Shown here one piece after another: positions 34,241-46,260 of a stretch of DNA of 64,000 nt. Under the pieces are notes generated by a model, which saw only the letters and a program-made list of their open reading frames with translations, did no database searches and was not told the DNA's origin. Source of the DNA: Omphalotus guepiniiformis (taxonomy: Eukaryota; Basidiomycota; Agaricomycetes; Agaricales; Omphalotaceae); NCBI GenBank assembly GCA_028554645.1, contig JAQOOI010000027.1, forward strand, positions 1-64,000. Direction: 5' to 3'. A program made the position numbers and the translations under genes. Within the stretch, counting starts at the first letter, position 1. Each line of letters starts with the position of its first letter.

Positions 34241-36043
34241 TGTCGCGACTAAAAGCGGTCTAGGCTTGAAATCATGCAGATTGAGAAAGATTTTGGTTGT
34301 TCAAACATTGGAAACTGAACAATGAGGACTAGAGTTCACCCAGACTGCTAGTTGAAACATGAGAACACACTCAGTTACTCAAGCCTGAGTGTAGAGTTAG
34401 CTACAGTACATGATATGGTACTTAGCAACTGTGACCCATGGGATCATGGAGAGAGATACTAGTTTTGCCTCTCACTTTGTATTGGAGTACCAATGTTCCA
34501 TGCTAAGTTGAGTTGGTCAGACCCACCCTCTAAAGACTAGAGACTCTCATGAGTGTTGTTTGATTGTAATCCAAGGGAATGATGGAAGTTACAATTCAAT
34601 CTGAGAAACATCTAAGTCCACTGGACTACCTAACTCCAGCTGGTCTTGCTAACTCAGGTTGGCTGTAAAGACTGAATGCTGAGAGTGCAGACAATCTTGT
34701 ATTGTTCTAACCAGAGAAATATGTTGTACATTTGGTACTATGCTTAGGATGGTGTTACTACTGGTGAACCACCTTTGTCTGTTGGCTAAAGAGGAAAAAT
34801 CCTCTAAGTCATTTCTGAAGAATGGAGTTAGATACTCAAGCTATCCTACCATGGAGCTAGATGTTGATTCTGGAGTATCCCTCTGAAATGTAACATCTAA
34901 CTGAGTGATACCCTGCACCCAGGCACCCAAATAGGGAAGAATAAACGATTATTGGGACATAATACTGCCCATAGCTTGTTGCTAGAACCAGCTAAAAGGA
35001 GAAGTACCTCCTGGAGACAAATCAGATGCAAGATCTGGCCAGATAGACACATGTGCTACTGTACAGCTTGTGAATGATAGTAACAACGGAGTAGGGTCTA
35101 GATGACCTCTGAAACGAAGAAATAACCACTGGATCTGCTAGGAACCTCACCAGCAGCCCCCAGTTAGGAAATCCAAAAGAGTTGCAAATTTCAAAATCAT
35201 AAAAGATGTTGTCATATGGCACCATTCTGGACTGATATTGCGTGCTGTACACCCTGGTTAGATACCCTGGACTTGATTGCCAAGCCATTATATGGACAAA
35301 GCGATTTTTATAACAATTTTTATACCCAAGTTACCTATACATGACAGTATCTAACTGAAAAATACCTACAAAAATACCTAAAAAGACACCAATCCCTGCT
35401 CAATTAGTCTTTCTGTTATCTATTCTATTTACTCTGCTCAGATTCCCTTACATTTTCGAGATTTACTATATTTATTTCCTGACCTGTATATAAGCACTAC
35501 CTACTTGTAGATATTTTTCCTTAAGTTAGGACTGCCTAGGCTCACTACCAAAGCAGAACTTCTTCTAGACGAAAATTGCCTGGCTCTTAGGAGTTCAGTT
35601 ATAGAGAAATATACCAGTTGTGCAAACTTCTGTAAAGTCCCTTGTGGCAAACCTTGAGAGAGATACTGAAACTGTTGCTGTCCCTGCTGTTCTGTCTGTG
35701 CTGTTCTGCCTGCTGAAACTGTTGCTGCTACTGTTCTGATTGATACTGTCACTGTTTGGACCATTGGATCGAGTTGCCCACTCTGATTATTGCCCTGAAC
35801 CATCCCCTGAACCCCTGAGAAACTAGTTGCCCTCTGTCTTGAACCTGTGTTTTTGAGTTGCCCTGTCACTTATACCCTGTTCAGAGCGGACTGCAGACAC
35901 TTGCTAGCTCAGTATTGAGTTCGATTGTCGAGTTTAACTGTGCGGAACCTTTGCCAACGCCAGCCACACCTCCACAAACCCCCCTAGAATTGAGTTAGAG
36001 GTTGTTTCTTGAGACTCCCTCTCAGTCTAATTCTTGCACATTA
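34241..36043 (+). mobile_element. Old solo LTR related to the giant element's LTR
   Basis: 1,803 bp starting TGTCGCGACTAAAAGC, matching the giant LTR start TGTTGCGTCAAAAAGCC in position and in the following sequence (TTCAAACATTGGAAACTGAAC, AGACTGCTAGTTGAAAC). It is flanked by the 4-bp repeat TCGT (34237-34240 and 36044-36047). Divergence is considerable compared with the other copies, so it is an older insertion. Its far end reads ...CACATTA rather than ...CACTACA. It contains the dispersed GAGTTAGATACTC motif at about 34828. Confidence 0.8.
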
Positions 36044-36962
36044 TCGTACCGTACAAGGATTTCTTGAGTCTGCAGACTACCCGCTTTCCTCACAAATGAT
36101 TGGGGATCTTCTTGAACTGCTCGTAGTGAGGTAGCAGCTCCATGTAGATCTGAACATCCGGTGGTAATGTCCCATAGAGATATGCGTTTTTCACATCTCC
36201 ATGGTCAATCTCAGCACCAAGACTGGCAGAAAGTCGAACGGCGAACAGTTGAAGCAAATGTATCAGTGTAGTCCACTCCAAATTTTTGGGTGAAACCCTT
36301 CGCTACCACTCAAGCCTTGTACTTGGCGATATTTCCATCCGAATCCTGCTTTCGTCGGAGAACGTAGTGAGACTTAACAAGGTTGACACCATGAGGCATC
36401 TTGACAAGGTCTCACGTGTCCAGTTTCTCGATCTGGTCAAGTTCAGCTTGAACTGCCTTCTTCCAGAATTGCGATTCAGGACTGCGTAGCGCTTCCTCAA
36501 TGCTAGGTTCATCCTCAATAGCAGCCATGGCTTCACCTCCAAAACCATCCAGAAAAGCTTCCTTGAACTGGACTCCCCTGGTTCCAGGATGCCATCTTCA
36601 TCCACTAACCCAGCATACTGAGCTTCATCGGTGTGAGGTCAAATGTGGTGAGGTCTGATGTTCATGTTGTTCATCATCCTCCAACCACCAGGTGGAAGGT
36701 TAGGAGCAGCGGCCTGCCTTGGACGTTCATGATGAGCTAGTTCCTCTGGTACAGGCGCAGGTTCAGGTTCAGGATCTGGTGCAGGATTAGAAGTCAGTTT
36801 GGGTGTAGTGGGTAGCGATTCAGATTCTGGCGATTGAGAAGGTGGAATATTGTCCTCGACATTGGGAACAGTTGAATTGCGATCTGAGAAATCAGGTAAG
36901 TTGGTCTCCCCCTCAATCTGAACAGTCCCAGGCTCATAAGCCTTGTCCCGATAATAGCAGCG
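36044..36962 (-). pseudogene. Copia pol segment 3: start of reverse transcriptase
   Basis: The minus strand reads YYRDKAYEPGTVQIEGE, a Pro/Glu-rich linker, then HYVLRRK-, KYKA- and VAKGFTQKF-like remnants in shifting frames. RLSASLGAEIDHGDVKNAYL, YGTLPPDVQIYME and LKKSLYGT follow. Several stops and shifts are present. The insertion at 36,963-38,233 separates it from the integrase segment. Confidence 0.75.
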
Positions 36963-38233
36963 AAATGAGCACTCTAAGACGTAGGAACTTGTCTAGACTC
37001 AAAGACAGACACAGACAGACAGACACAGACAGACAGACACAGACAGACAGACACAGACAGACAGACAGTTCAAACACAACAGATGTTCAGATATTTAGCA
37101 CTCTATTAAAGCACTGCAATTCCTAATAGTCTGCCTCTACCAGCTCAAAGAACCGGGGCCTGACGTTCACAATCAAGAGGCCTTCTGTGATCTAACACTC
37201 TAGAAGATACGTAAAGTTCTCCAATTTGGTGGGCAGTCATAACCTGGGATGCTCGACCTCTATAAATAGATAGAAAACTGAGTGGAGTAAGTAAAAGAAA
37301 CAGAGGGATAAAATTGAGTATAAAATGAATATAAACAGAAACAATATGACTAAGTTGAGTAAGTAGGCACGTCTAGAGAGTAATTATGTGCAGTTCTTGG
37401 GTATATATGTGTAAGTATTATATTTTAGTGATGTTTTTGGTACATCTAGACCCTTCTTATCATGCACTTGAGCCATTCTAAATGAACTACTCCTATGCAT
37501 TTTGTTATTATTCATCTTCGTAACTGTTTTACAGTGTACTTATAGGGGCGCCGAGGGCATTTTCCAGTCATTTATCCCGTTGGGCTTCTGTATATTCTCC
37601 TATTTCGACATCTAGACCCCATAGCACCTCGTAGATATGCAAATATCCAGCGCTCGAAGGCCAATTCTGTCATTACTTTACTAACAAGTTATTATACAGT
37701 CATTGAGACCGATCATTTTCATAGCTTTGACCATCTGGTATCTCGGAACGGAATTGTTGATCATATATTTCCGATCATAAAGTGTTATCTCCAGTATATC
37801 ATCAATCTGCAGTTTCTAGGAGATCAGCTAAAATTGAACAAACCATTTTGATGGCTCGGCGATACTTCTAGCTTTGTCCTTTCAACATTATTCAGGCTCA
37901 TGAGGCTATTATGCCAGTGTGTGTGGTTTCTTCCTCCCTAAGCCCTGTGGATTACACAGATACTTCCAGACGAAGGGCTCTTTGCCAGGCAGGGTGGATC
38001 TGACCATACTGTACAGTCTCGCAGCAGGTAGTTACTTCGTCGAAGATCTAGAGGCATATCAGCCATAAGGTCTTGATGCATACTCGTACATTGTAGTCCT
38101 TTCACTTCGAGCCTTTAACTATTCTTGTTCTATGTTCTAGCTAGCACTATAGGACATAGTCTAGCCCTTTATTCCCATCATATTCACAGTAGAAATCGTT
38201 TAATTTTAGGCATTTTAGGTGTGTATGCATTTT
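36963..38233. mobile_element. Unclassified 1.27-kb insertion with 5-bp direct repeats
   Basis: The Copia sequence is interrupted between CAGCG repeats (36958-36962 and 38234-38238). The insert begins AAATGAGCAC and ends GCATTTT, so short imperfect inverted ends are possible (AAATGagCAC against AAAATGcatAC). It has a 14-bp minisatellite near the left end. A minus-strand open stretch at about 37260-37130 (GRASQVMTAHQIGELYVSSR) is one I do not recognise. The rest is AT-rich with no gene. The class is undetermined. Confidence 0.55.
37004..37068. repeat. 14-bp minisatellite (GACAGACAGACACA)
   Basis: About four and a half units of GACAGACAGACACA in perfect tandem, within the 1.27-kb insert. Confidence 0.9.
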
Positions 38234-39148
38234 CAGCGCAACACCAATTGAAGACAACATTCCGCTCCATGCTAACCCGCCTTCAATCCTCCCAATAAAT
38301 CCAATAAGCCTTAGATGCCTTGTCAGAACCCACAAAACGCCCCTCTGTAGCTCTAGCATCCAGCTTCCCAGCCTCAAGATTCTTCACCCATGCTTTTGCT
38401 CCCCATTCTGGCACTTTTGCCCAATCCAGTTTTAAACTGGTAGCAACCTCGACTGGTGTCCTGTTGTCCTTCAGACCACGGTGATGGAGGCAATCCTTGA
38501 CCCAAAAGGCATGATTAATAGCCTCCGCCCATAGGTTACGAGGTAGCTTTGCATGTAGAAGGATTGCTCAGGCCATATCCAGAACCGTTTGGTTGATACG
38601 CTCGGAACTGCCGTTGGATTGTGATGAATCATGAGTGGTGAGGTGACGAATGGTACCCTGTGCAGCTAGATGGTCATCAAATTCCTTGGACATGAACTCG
38701 CCTCCACAATCAGCTCCAAAGATCTGGATACGCGCATTGAATTGAGTCTTCAGCCATGCTTCAAACTCCTTGTATTTCTGAAATGCTTCCGATTTGTGGG
38801 CTATGAAATAAACGCGAGATTGTTGGGAGTACTTATCATGGAATGGAATGAAGTATTGATGTCCACCAAGAGATTTGACAGGTGCGGGTCCCCAAATGTC
38901 AGCTGTCACCTTTCCGCCAATGACCGGTTGAGACGATTCCTCCTCACTCTTCTTCGGGAATGGGTATCGGGTGGCCTTTCCCTTAATGCAGTCCTCACAG
39001 AACTCCCGCTTCAAATCCGCATCCAGCTTAATGCCAGAAATCATCCCGTTCTTCATCATATACTCCAGGTCATTGTAGTTGATGTGGCCTAAGATGCAGT
39101 GAGCTTTGATTCTGGTGAGAGTGGTGATGTTGACAGAAGTATCGGCGG
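38234..39148 (-). pseudogene. Copia pol segment 2: GAG-pre-integrase and integrase
   Basis: From 39148 downward: ADTSVNITTLTRIKAHCILG, HINYNDLEYMMKNGMISGIK and CEDCIKGKATRYPF (zinc-binding pre-integrase). The integrase core follows, with TADIWGPAP, FGADCGGEF and GSSERINQT as the three catalytic acid positions. The second is DCGGEF where DNGGEF is usual. A stop follows at 38568, and then LPRNLWAEAINHAFWVKDCL-like sequence continues to the insert. Joined to segment 1 across the giant element it reads HHAHSA|DTSVNI without a gap. Confidence 0.85.
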
Positions 39149-40992
39149 TGTAGTGACTATGAAATGAACGTGAGAGATACTCAAATGAGCACAATCCAGC
39201 TCAAATCAAAATGATGTAGGGTGAGGTGTGACTGGCGTTGTCAGAGATTCCGCACAGTTAGACGCAACAATTGAACTTTGAATCTGCAGGGTTACAGATG
39301 TCTTTATCTCAATCTGGGTGAAAAATGGCAGAGGGTATCTCAAAACACAAGATTCAGACAGAAGGTAAGGGTGGTTTTCAGGGTTCAGGAGGGATTCAGG
39401 ACAATCAATCTCGATGTTTAAACTCGATCCAATGGTCAGACAATGCAGGGAACAGTTTCAGATGCAGCACAGACAGTTTCAGCAGGCAGATTCAGCACAG
39501 ACAGAACAACAGTTTCAGCAAAGATTCAGTATCTCTTTCAATTTATCTGCCACAAGGGACTTTACAGAAGTTTTCACAACTGGATATTTCTCGAACTGAA
39601 CTCTAAAGAGCCAGGCTATATTTCGTCTAAGAAGGTTTTCCTGCTTTGGCTTGTAGCTTTGGGCAGTACTTGCTTAAGAAAATCTAAATAGATACTCTGT
39701 AAACTATATATACTAAATCATAAAATCAAACATATATCTCGAAATTAAAAGAGTAATCTGAACAGTAAATGAGTCAAAAGTAAGTAAGTATCAATTGAGC
39801 AGAGATTGGATTCTTTTTAGGTAGTTTTCTAGGTAATTTTCCAGTTAGATAGTCAAAATGAAGGAACTTTGGGTATAGATTGGTATAAAAACAGAAATAT
39901 ATCGCTTTGTCCGCGTTCTAGGTGTGTTAGGGCGTACCCAGGGTATCTAAATAAAGGTCCAGATCCTGTAAATAGCAACCAGTATCCTGACAGGTGACAT
40001 TCTCCTTAGTGCATTGCAAATCTGGTCCCCTATAAGTTTCTCCAAAATTGGCACATCCTCCTCTACTAGGGCAGCATTAGGAGTTGTGTAGAAGTTCTAG
40101 AGCTTATCTAGACCATGCTTCATCGTTTCTATCAGCCACAGTAAGGTACAGTAACTGTTTATTTCAAGTTTTACCCCTATACATCTCTTTTTGGTCAGAT
40201 TTGTACTCAGGTTATATTTCTTGTTTAGGATAGCTCTCAGCTTCTCCTAGGACAGTATTCTATCCCATAGTTTCGTCTAAGACCTCCAATTAGAGCGCCT
40301 TTGTCTTTCATCAAGTTCAGAGGGTTACTGAATTTCAGAGAGATACTCAGATCCAGAGAGATACTCATTTTCAGTATCTAACTCCTTCCAGCATGAGTAT
40401 TGAGTATCTAACTCATTTGTGCAGATGTAACTTTTGAATCTACTTCCCTTATTACACAGATTGGCATTTCATCTCAGTGACATTATATCCACATAGTACT
40501 CAATGTACAATATTTCTCTGGTAATACAATCTTCAAGATTGCCCATATTCTCAGCATTCAATCTTATAGTGCCAACTTAGTTAGCAAGACCAGCTGGAAC
40601 TTTTGATCAGTCCAAAGGACTTAGATAGTTGTTCAATTGAAGTGAAAATCCATCAACCCCTTGGATTACAGTCAACAACACTTGGTAGAGTCTCTAGTTA
40701 TTAGAGGGTGGGTCCGACCAACTCAATCTGGTATGGAACATTGGAATTCCAACACATCTGGAGAGGCATAACTAGTATCTCTTTGTATAACCCATTGGTC
40801 ACAGTTGCTTAGTACCAGATTCAGTACTGTAGCAAACACTACACTTAGGTATTGTGAGTACAAGTATGTTTCATGTCTTAACTAGCAGTCTGGGGTGACT
40901 CTAGTCCTTTATGTTCAGTTTCCAATGCTTGAACATTCCATATTTACTTCAATCTGATAGATTTCAGTACTGAAAGGCTTTTTGACGCAACA
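39149..40992 (-). repeat. Giant element 3' LTR
   Basis: 1,844 bp. Compared with the 5' LTR I count seven substitutions by eye, all within about the first 370 plus-strand bases (39149-39515) and none in the remaining 1.47 kb. It contains two GTATCTAACTC motifs at about 40372-40415. Confidence 0.92.
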
Positions 40993-41000
40993 TCTCCCCC
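40993..41000 (-). other. Giant element polypurine tract
   Basis: The minus strand reads GGGGGAGA immediately before the 3' LTR start. Confidence 0.8.
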
Positions 41001-41296
41001 AAAGTAAAATAAGATCGTCCTCGATCGTACCAGATTGGCCAAAATCGAGTTAGATACAATTATTACTAGCAGATTGGTCATAGAAGCACATTTCGTACTG
41101 TTCAATATCACAATATCACGTCTCACGGACTGCCTTCAGGCAAAACTTTTCTCGATTGATCGCCAGTCAATATATTTACATCGGCATGTGACGGCAATGT
41201 CAGACTTCGGCGAAACCCGCAATCTACTTCTGTCGAAGTTTCGACTTAAACAGACAGTGATTCTCGTTTTCTCTTCACATCTCACTTCGTCCCCCG

Positions 41297-43819
41297 ATGG
41301 ATGACTTTTCAAGGCAATTGGCTTCCTCTATCACTCTCAGTAGGGAGCCTTCCGAGGCACCGGTAAGTCCTTTTTAATTCCTTTCTCTCACGCGCTGCTT
41401 TTCACAGTGTGTCACATATATATTCGAGAACCGCTCTCAATTGACGGCCTCTTTCTTTTCTTTTCCCTCTCACAGCTCTCAGACATGAACGAAGAAGATT
41501 ACAAGGCTCTTTCCGCCATCGTTTCAAGGCTAGGCGACTTGGACCGACGTCTACGGGACCAATCGTTCAAGGAGTTTGGAAAGGGTCTTAGGTTGAGGAC
41601 CATTACATCCGCTTTCGACGACTTGAATCTCGCCTTGGTAGGCATCATTTCTTTTCATCTTCGTTATAGCTAACCTCATCTTTACAGACTCGCATCGCTT
41701 TAACATTTAATCGGTCCCAGCGAGCACATACACATCTCCCCGACTATTTTACCGGTTCTTTTCTTTCTGTATGCAATCTCGCTTTATGGCTTCATCAGGC
41801 CAAACCGACTTCATTTATTGTGCCGCCCTGGGGGCTAAATCGCGCTAAACTTGATTCTTTCTGCCTCAAGTATACAGTAAGTATTTCTCAGACTGGTTTT
41901 CATTTCTTTTGCTAACTCTTTACAGCTTCGCAATTTGTGGGAACCACTACCTCCATTTCCTAAGCTTAAGCAAACTCCGCAGCTCGAGGAAGACAACGAC
42001 GACGATGAGATCTTACTCCCGCCTCTCGCCACACTTGCTTCGTCCGCCAAGGTTGCTCGCGCTGAATCTTCGAAGGTTTCGGCACCGGTTTCAAAACCAA
42101 AGCCAAAGCCAAAGCCAAAGGCCAAGACTAGTGTAACGCCCTTACCGGGTCGTTCGGTATGTCTTTTCTTTTTGTTTGAAGAGGTCCTTCTTATTTTATC
42201 ATTTTTAGATGAAACGCAAGATCTCCGACGTTGAAGCCACGGCCGAATCTACTGAGCTGACCGACGACGATGATACTGACTTCGAGTCCGAGAACTCTGA
42301 GCCTCCGGTCAAGAAGTCTCGCGTTTCTGAGGGTAAGAAGCCTGCAGCTGCAGCTTCAAAGGTACGTTTCCTTATAGATTTATTTATTCTTTTCTCATGT
42401 TTTCTTACACAGGGCAAGGGTAAACAGGTGGTCAAGCCAAAACCGAAGATTCGGAAGATGCGTGTGGAAGAGCCTGCCGATGACCCAGCGTCTCGAAAGA
42501 CTCGCTCCAAGGCGACTTCAATTACTGTTCCTGCATCCAGCGACGAGGAAGAGGAGAAGAAGGAAGAGGAGAAATTGGTCAAGACTGAGGGTGCTAAGGC
42601 CCCAGTCAATCTCAACGTCGACTTTGAGGCACCTCTATGGGCTTCTCGCGCTGATTTCTCTACTTCTTCTGTTTCTCTTGCTCCGGGCACTCGTTACGAG
42701 GCCCCAAATCTTCAAGTAAGTCTTGTCATTTCTTTTTATTTCATTTCCTTTTACTGACAATGTCTTTCCTTAGCGATCGGATGGACGAACACCTCAAAAT
42801 CGTGCGAAGGAGGACTTTGAAGCGATACCCGGTAAGTATCTCTTTTATTTCATTTTTCTAGTGTTTGTTTAACGGTTCTTTTACAGGCCGTGTTGTCTTT
42901 GGATGGCCTTATGGCCGTCCTGTTACTTTACAGCAACTCGTTTCAGTCAACCGCACATTCGATAGGGTGAGTATCTTTCTGACTCGAGATTAATACCCGC
43001 TAAATTTTCTTTTCGTCACTCTTTTAGTTCTTCGGCGACTCCATTTGTGCTGCCTGCGTCGGCGGTACTCACACTGAAGGTAGAGAATGCCGTCCTCAGT
43101 TCAACAGCAAGACTTTCGAATGGCGCTGCGCTACCTGCGCAAAGGACAACCATACCTGTAGCTGGTCGTACGGTTTGGAAGGCAGCGATCAGTTGCGATG
43201 CCTTTCATACACATTGGCTCGCAGCGGCAGTACAGGTAAGTATTCCTTTCATTTCTTTAGACATCTTTTACTAAAGGTTCTTCGTTTCTTAGTTGTCTCT
43301 CAGGAAGCTGAGCAGTTGCAGATTCTCATCGACACCTACGAGGACATGCAGAACAGCGTCTCCGCGCAGATGCGGGCAATGGAACGGGTACACCGAACGA
43401 TTTTGCAGCGTCAAGATCATATCAAAGCTTCGTGTCGCGATCCTCGTCTCGTTTTACATCAGGTTCAGACTGGCGACCCGTCGTTCGACTATTCGGACGA
43501 ACAGCTCAAACTACTGGCTACCGCGCTTGGATGGGACATCAACCTGGTGTCTCGGGCCAGCTACATCGCTAGGAACGAAGCAGGTCATTTCATCGTGGTG
43601 GATCCAGAGGTCGAGCCGCAGCCCGGTCCTTCCAATATCCGTTCCACTCCCGTTGCTACAGCTGACATCGACGAATCGCCTCAGGCGGTCGGTGCTTCGC
43701 AAGTCACGGTCGAAGAGGACGAAGACAAGGAAGACGAGCTGGAGGAGGAGACAGCCGGCAAGGTACTGGTGCCAGAAAGCAGTCCACTAGCTGGGAGGGA
43801 CGATCCCCTCTCAGAGTGA
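41297..43819 (+). CDS. Antisense passenger gene A: ten-exon, Cys-rich and coiled-coil protein of unknown function
   Basis: Exons 41297-41362, 41476-41637, 41688-41876, 41926-42156, 42209-42361, 42413-42715, 42774-42831, 42887-42966, 43028-43235 and 43293-43819 join without a stop into 658 residues, all with GT-AG borders. The N-terminal 140 residues look folded and helical (EEDYKALSAIVSRLGDLDRR, HTHLPDYFTGSFLSVCNLAL). The middle is disordered, with Lys-Pro repeats (KPKPKPKPKAK), acidic tracts and nuclear-localisation-like stretches (VKKSRVSEGKK). Residues of about 400-460 are Cys-rich (SICAACVGGTHTEGREC, WRCATCAKDNHTCSW), possibly zinc-binding. A predicted coiled coil (EAEQLQILIDTYEDMQNSVS) and an acidic C-terminus follow. 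I do not recognise the family. It lies between pol and the 3' LTR, opposite to the element's transcript. A nuclear DNA- or chromatin-binding role is only a guess from composition. Confidence 0.8.
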
Positions 43820-44657
43820 CTTTCAAGGCTCGGGTGCACGCATAGTTCGTACCCCTTTTTCCCTTTACTTTCTCCATCTCTCAGTCCCAATCTCACAGAT
43901 CTGTCGCTTTCTTCACTTGGCTGGGACCTGCCGTATCCGTTCGCATTTCGTCGCGGGTAGCCTTGGTGTTCCACACCAGGTTGCCCAAATATATAAAAAT
44001 TTTATACATCGCTTTTTCTGTAGATACTCCCTGTACTTACTTTATAGTAGTATAGGTCGAAGTATCTTTATGGTAGTACTGAGCTTTTCATGCTCAAATA
44101 TACGTTTCGTTTTTCTTGGTATGAATCTGGTGTGAAACATAAGAAATAAATTTGAGAGTCTCCTTCAAATTGAGTATCTAACTCGATTTTAGAGGGAAAC
44201 AATTCTTTAAATGACTTAAGCCCACAATTTTCAATAAGTATCATTTCTTTTTGAGGATACATTGAATTTAATAAGTCCTTTCTGTCAAGGTTGAGAGCTT
44301 TTCGATTACTCGGCAATGCTATTCGGCTAAGTCCTCTGCGGTCAAAGCTGTCTAGATCTCCAGATTTGAGATATTTGAAATTTCCAAAATTCAAAATTTT
44401 TGGCCTTGTAAACTTTGTGTGCTCTCTCCCCCCAAGTAAAATTAACTTCAACGTCCCCGTTGATCAATCTGCTACGCTGGCTAGGCCTCATTGTGCCTGT
44501 TTGAACAGCATAGGAGTAATGACCAACTTGCAGATTTAGACGGGGTAGACCAGATATAAAAGGTGCAGCGCAGATTCAGAACGACTCAGCACCATCTATC
44601 ACTTGGTTCTACAACCCTTCCACTTTTATCATTTCTCTATCTCTACATTTTACAGTT
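43820..44657. other. Spacer between antisense genes A and B
   Basis: 0.84 kb, AT-rich, holding the 3' end of gene A and the promoter of gene B. A GAGTATCTAACTC motif occurs at 44172-44184 and a TATA box at 44555. Short frames on both strands are unsupported. Confidence 0.5.
44555..44561 (+). promoter_or_regulatory. TATA box of antisense gene B
   Basis: TATAAAA lies 97 bp upstream of the inferred ATG (44658), a suitable distance for a short leader. It suggests an independent promoter inside the element. Confidence 0.55.
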
Positions 44658-46059
44658 ATGGCCCCTAAAGGTCCCAAGACTTGGCCTGAGCGTCCTGAGT
44701 GGGTTGCCACAACGCAGCGATATCTTTCTCGAGCTACTGGAGCCATGGAGGCCAAAGATGCGGATACTGAACTGCTTGGGATGCTTATTACAGCCCTTGC
44801 TAGTCATCTTGTAAATGTTCAATCTTTGATTCCAGGTCCAGTATCTAACTTGATTTCTTATTACAGAAGAAGTCTCTGCCTGCATATGCAGTTGCTAAGT
44901 CCGAGGAAGCGTTCACTTTGTTCGACAAAGGTGTCAATCTGGTCGCAGATGCAGTCAAGAAGTTCCCATCTGTAGGTGAACCTGACACTTTCTCCGCCAT
45001 TAAAGCTTTCCGGGACGACTTGGCAAAGCGCAGAGAGACTCTTAGTGGGTCTAAGAAGCGCAAAGTACGTTTTTATTGACCATCCCTCTCATTTCGAGTA
45101 TCTAACTGCCTATCGGTGTGTAGCCAGCTAAAACTCCCGAACTTATTGAGGATGATGATGATGACGATGAAGAGATTGAGGTTATTACTGGTGACGGAGA
45201 CGTTACTGTAAGTATCTAACTCCTTGGTTACTGAGTATCTAACTCAAATCCCAACATGGTCTTTCTTTTCTCAGATGGCAGATGGACCTTCCCTTGGGCT
45301 TTCTGCGTCGATCCACGCTCCCAATAAGGATAACAAGGACTCTAGCAAGGACAAAACCAAAGGTTCTCCCACTACTACCACAGTTCATAAGTCTTCCAAG
45401 GAAAAAGTAGTAATTACTTCTCCAAGGGTAAGCAGATTTATGTTCAGAACTGTTCATTCGTTTCTCTAGACTGATGTACCATGGTCACTTTTACAGGCCA
45501 CCTCAGTTGGACCCAAAGATGTAAGTTTTTAGTTCCATCTGGAGTTGCTCAAGTAGTTCCATGTACTGATCCTAAATGTTCTTGCAGAATGAACCTATTC
45601 CTGAGCCCCACAAGGTGATTGTCATGAAGAAGCCTCGTATTGAGAACCCAATCGTCAACCTTAGAGAGGAGACAGACCGTGAGTAGTCACCCAATCTGTG
45701 GTTTTTCGAGTGTCTAACTCAATTATCCTGCAGATGAGCGCAAACTCCGGGAGAGTGGAGAAGAGATTGTGACTCGTATCACTGCTCTGTTCCCTTTCAT
45801 GGACTTGGACCACTTCTCTCCTGAGGTTCTTCAATCAATTTCCAACTTCTTGAAGACAGAACTCAGTGTTCATCAACATGCCATTCAGTATCATCATTCT
45901 CAGTACAGATTTGCCTACAAGGAGTTTTCCCGTCTGGAATTGCTCCGAAGACAGAAGGAGAAGGCTTACAGGGCCAACCAGAGTCCCTTGGAGTCTGGTC
46001 CAGGTACTGCTGATGATCCAGCTCCTTTCCATGCATTTCCATCTGCAGACATTCTCTGA
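44658..46059 (+). CDS. Antisense passenger gene B: seven-exon protein of unknown function
   Basis: Exons 44658-44810, 44867-45064, 45124-45207, 45275-45427, 45497-45520, 45588-45678 and 45734-46059 join in frame into 342 residues with GT-AG borders. The N-terminus (MAPKGPKTWPERPEWVATTQ) is helical and basic. Then come KRRETLSGSKKRK (nuclear-localisation-like), a poly-acidic run (EDDDDDDEEIEV), a Ser/Lys/Thr linker and a C-terminal helical region (ALFPFMDLDHFSPEVLQSIS, AYKEFSRLELLRRQKEKAYR). The family is unknown. The modular order (helical N-terminus, basic patch, acidic tract, helical C-terminus) parallels gene A. Several introns carry the element's GTATCTAACTC motif, which supplies a CTAAC branch site (for example 45096 and 45712). 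Its 3' end converges on pol with 201 bp between. Confidence 0.8.
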
Positions 46060-46260
46060 CTTTAATGTTACATCTGGACATCTCAGTATCATTTATGTGC
46101 AGTTTACACGGTATTGGTACATCGTATAGGACATCCTCAGACACCCTTTATGTTTATCTTAGTAGTGCATACTACTGTTACCCACTTTTTACTTTCATCT
46201 GCAGTTAGGTAGTCACTTTTCAGTGTCTATCTCTTACTTTGTTCAAATATAGTGTGTTTA

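Noticed and set aside
36963..38233. Helitron explanation for the 1.27-kb insert
   Set aside because: Helitrons make no target duplication and end in CTRR with a hairpin. This insert has 5-bp direct repeats and no such end.
44068..44451. Minus-strand 127-codon frame in the gene A-B spacer
   Set aside because: It is AT-rich, has no family features, and overlaps the likely promoter of gene B.
41297..46059. Antisense genes A and B as a separate transposon nested in the giant element
   Set aside because: No terminal repeats, target duplications or transposase features flank either gene. The dispersed GTATCTAACTC motif runs through the gene B introns as through the rest of the element.
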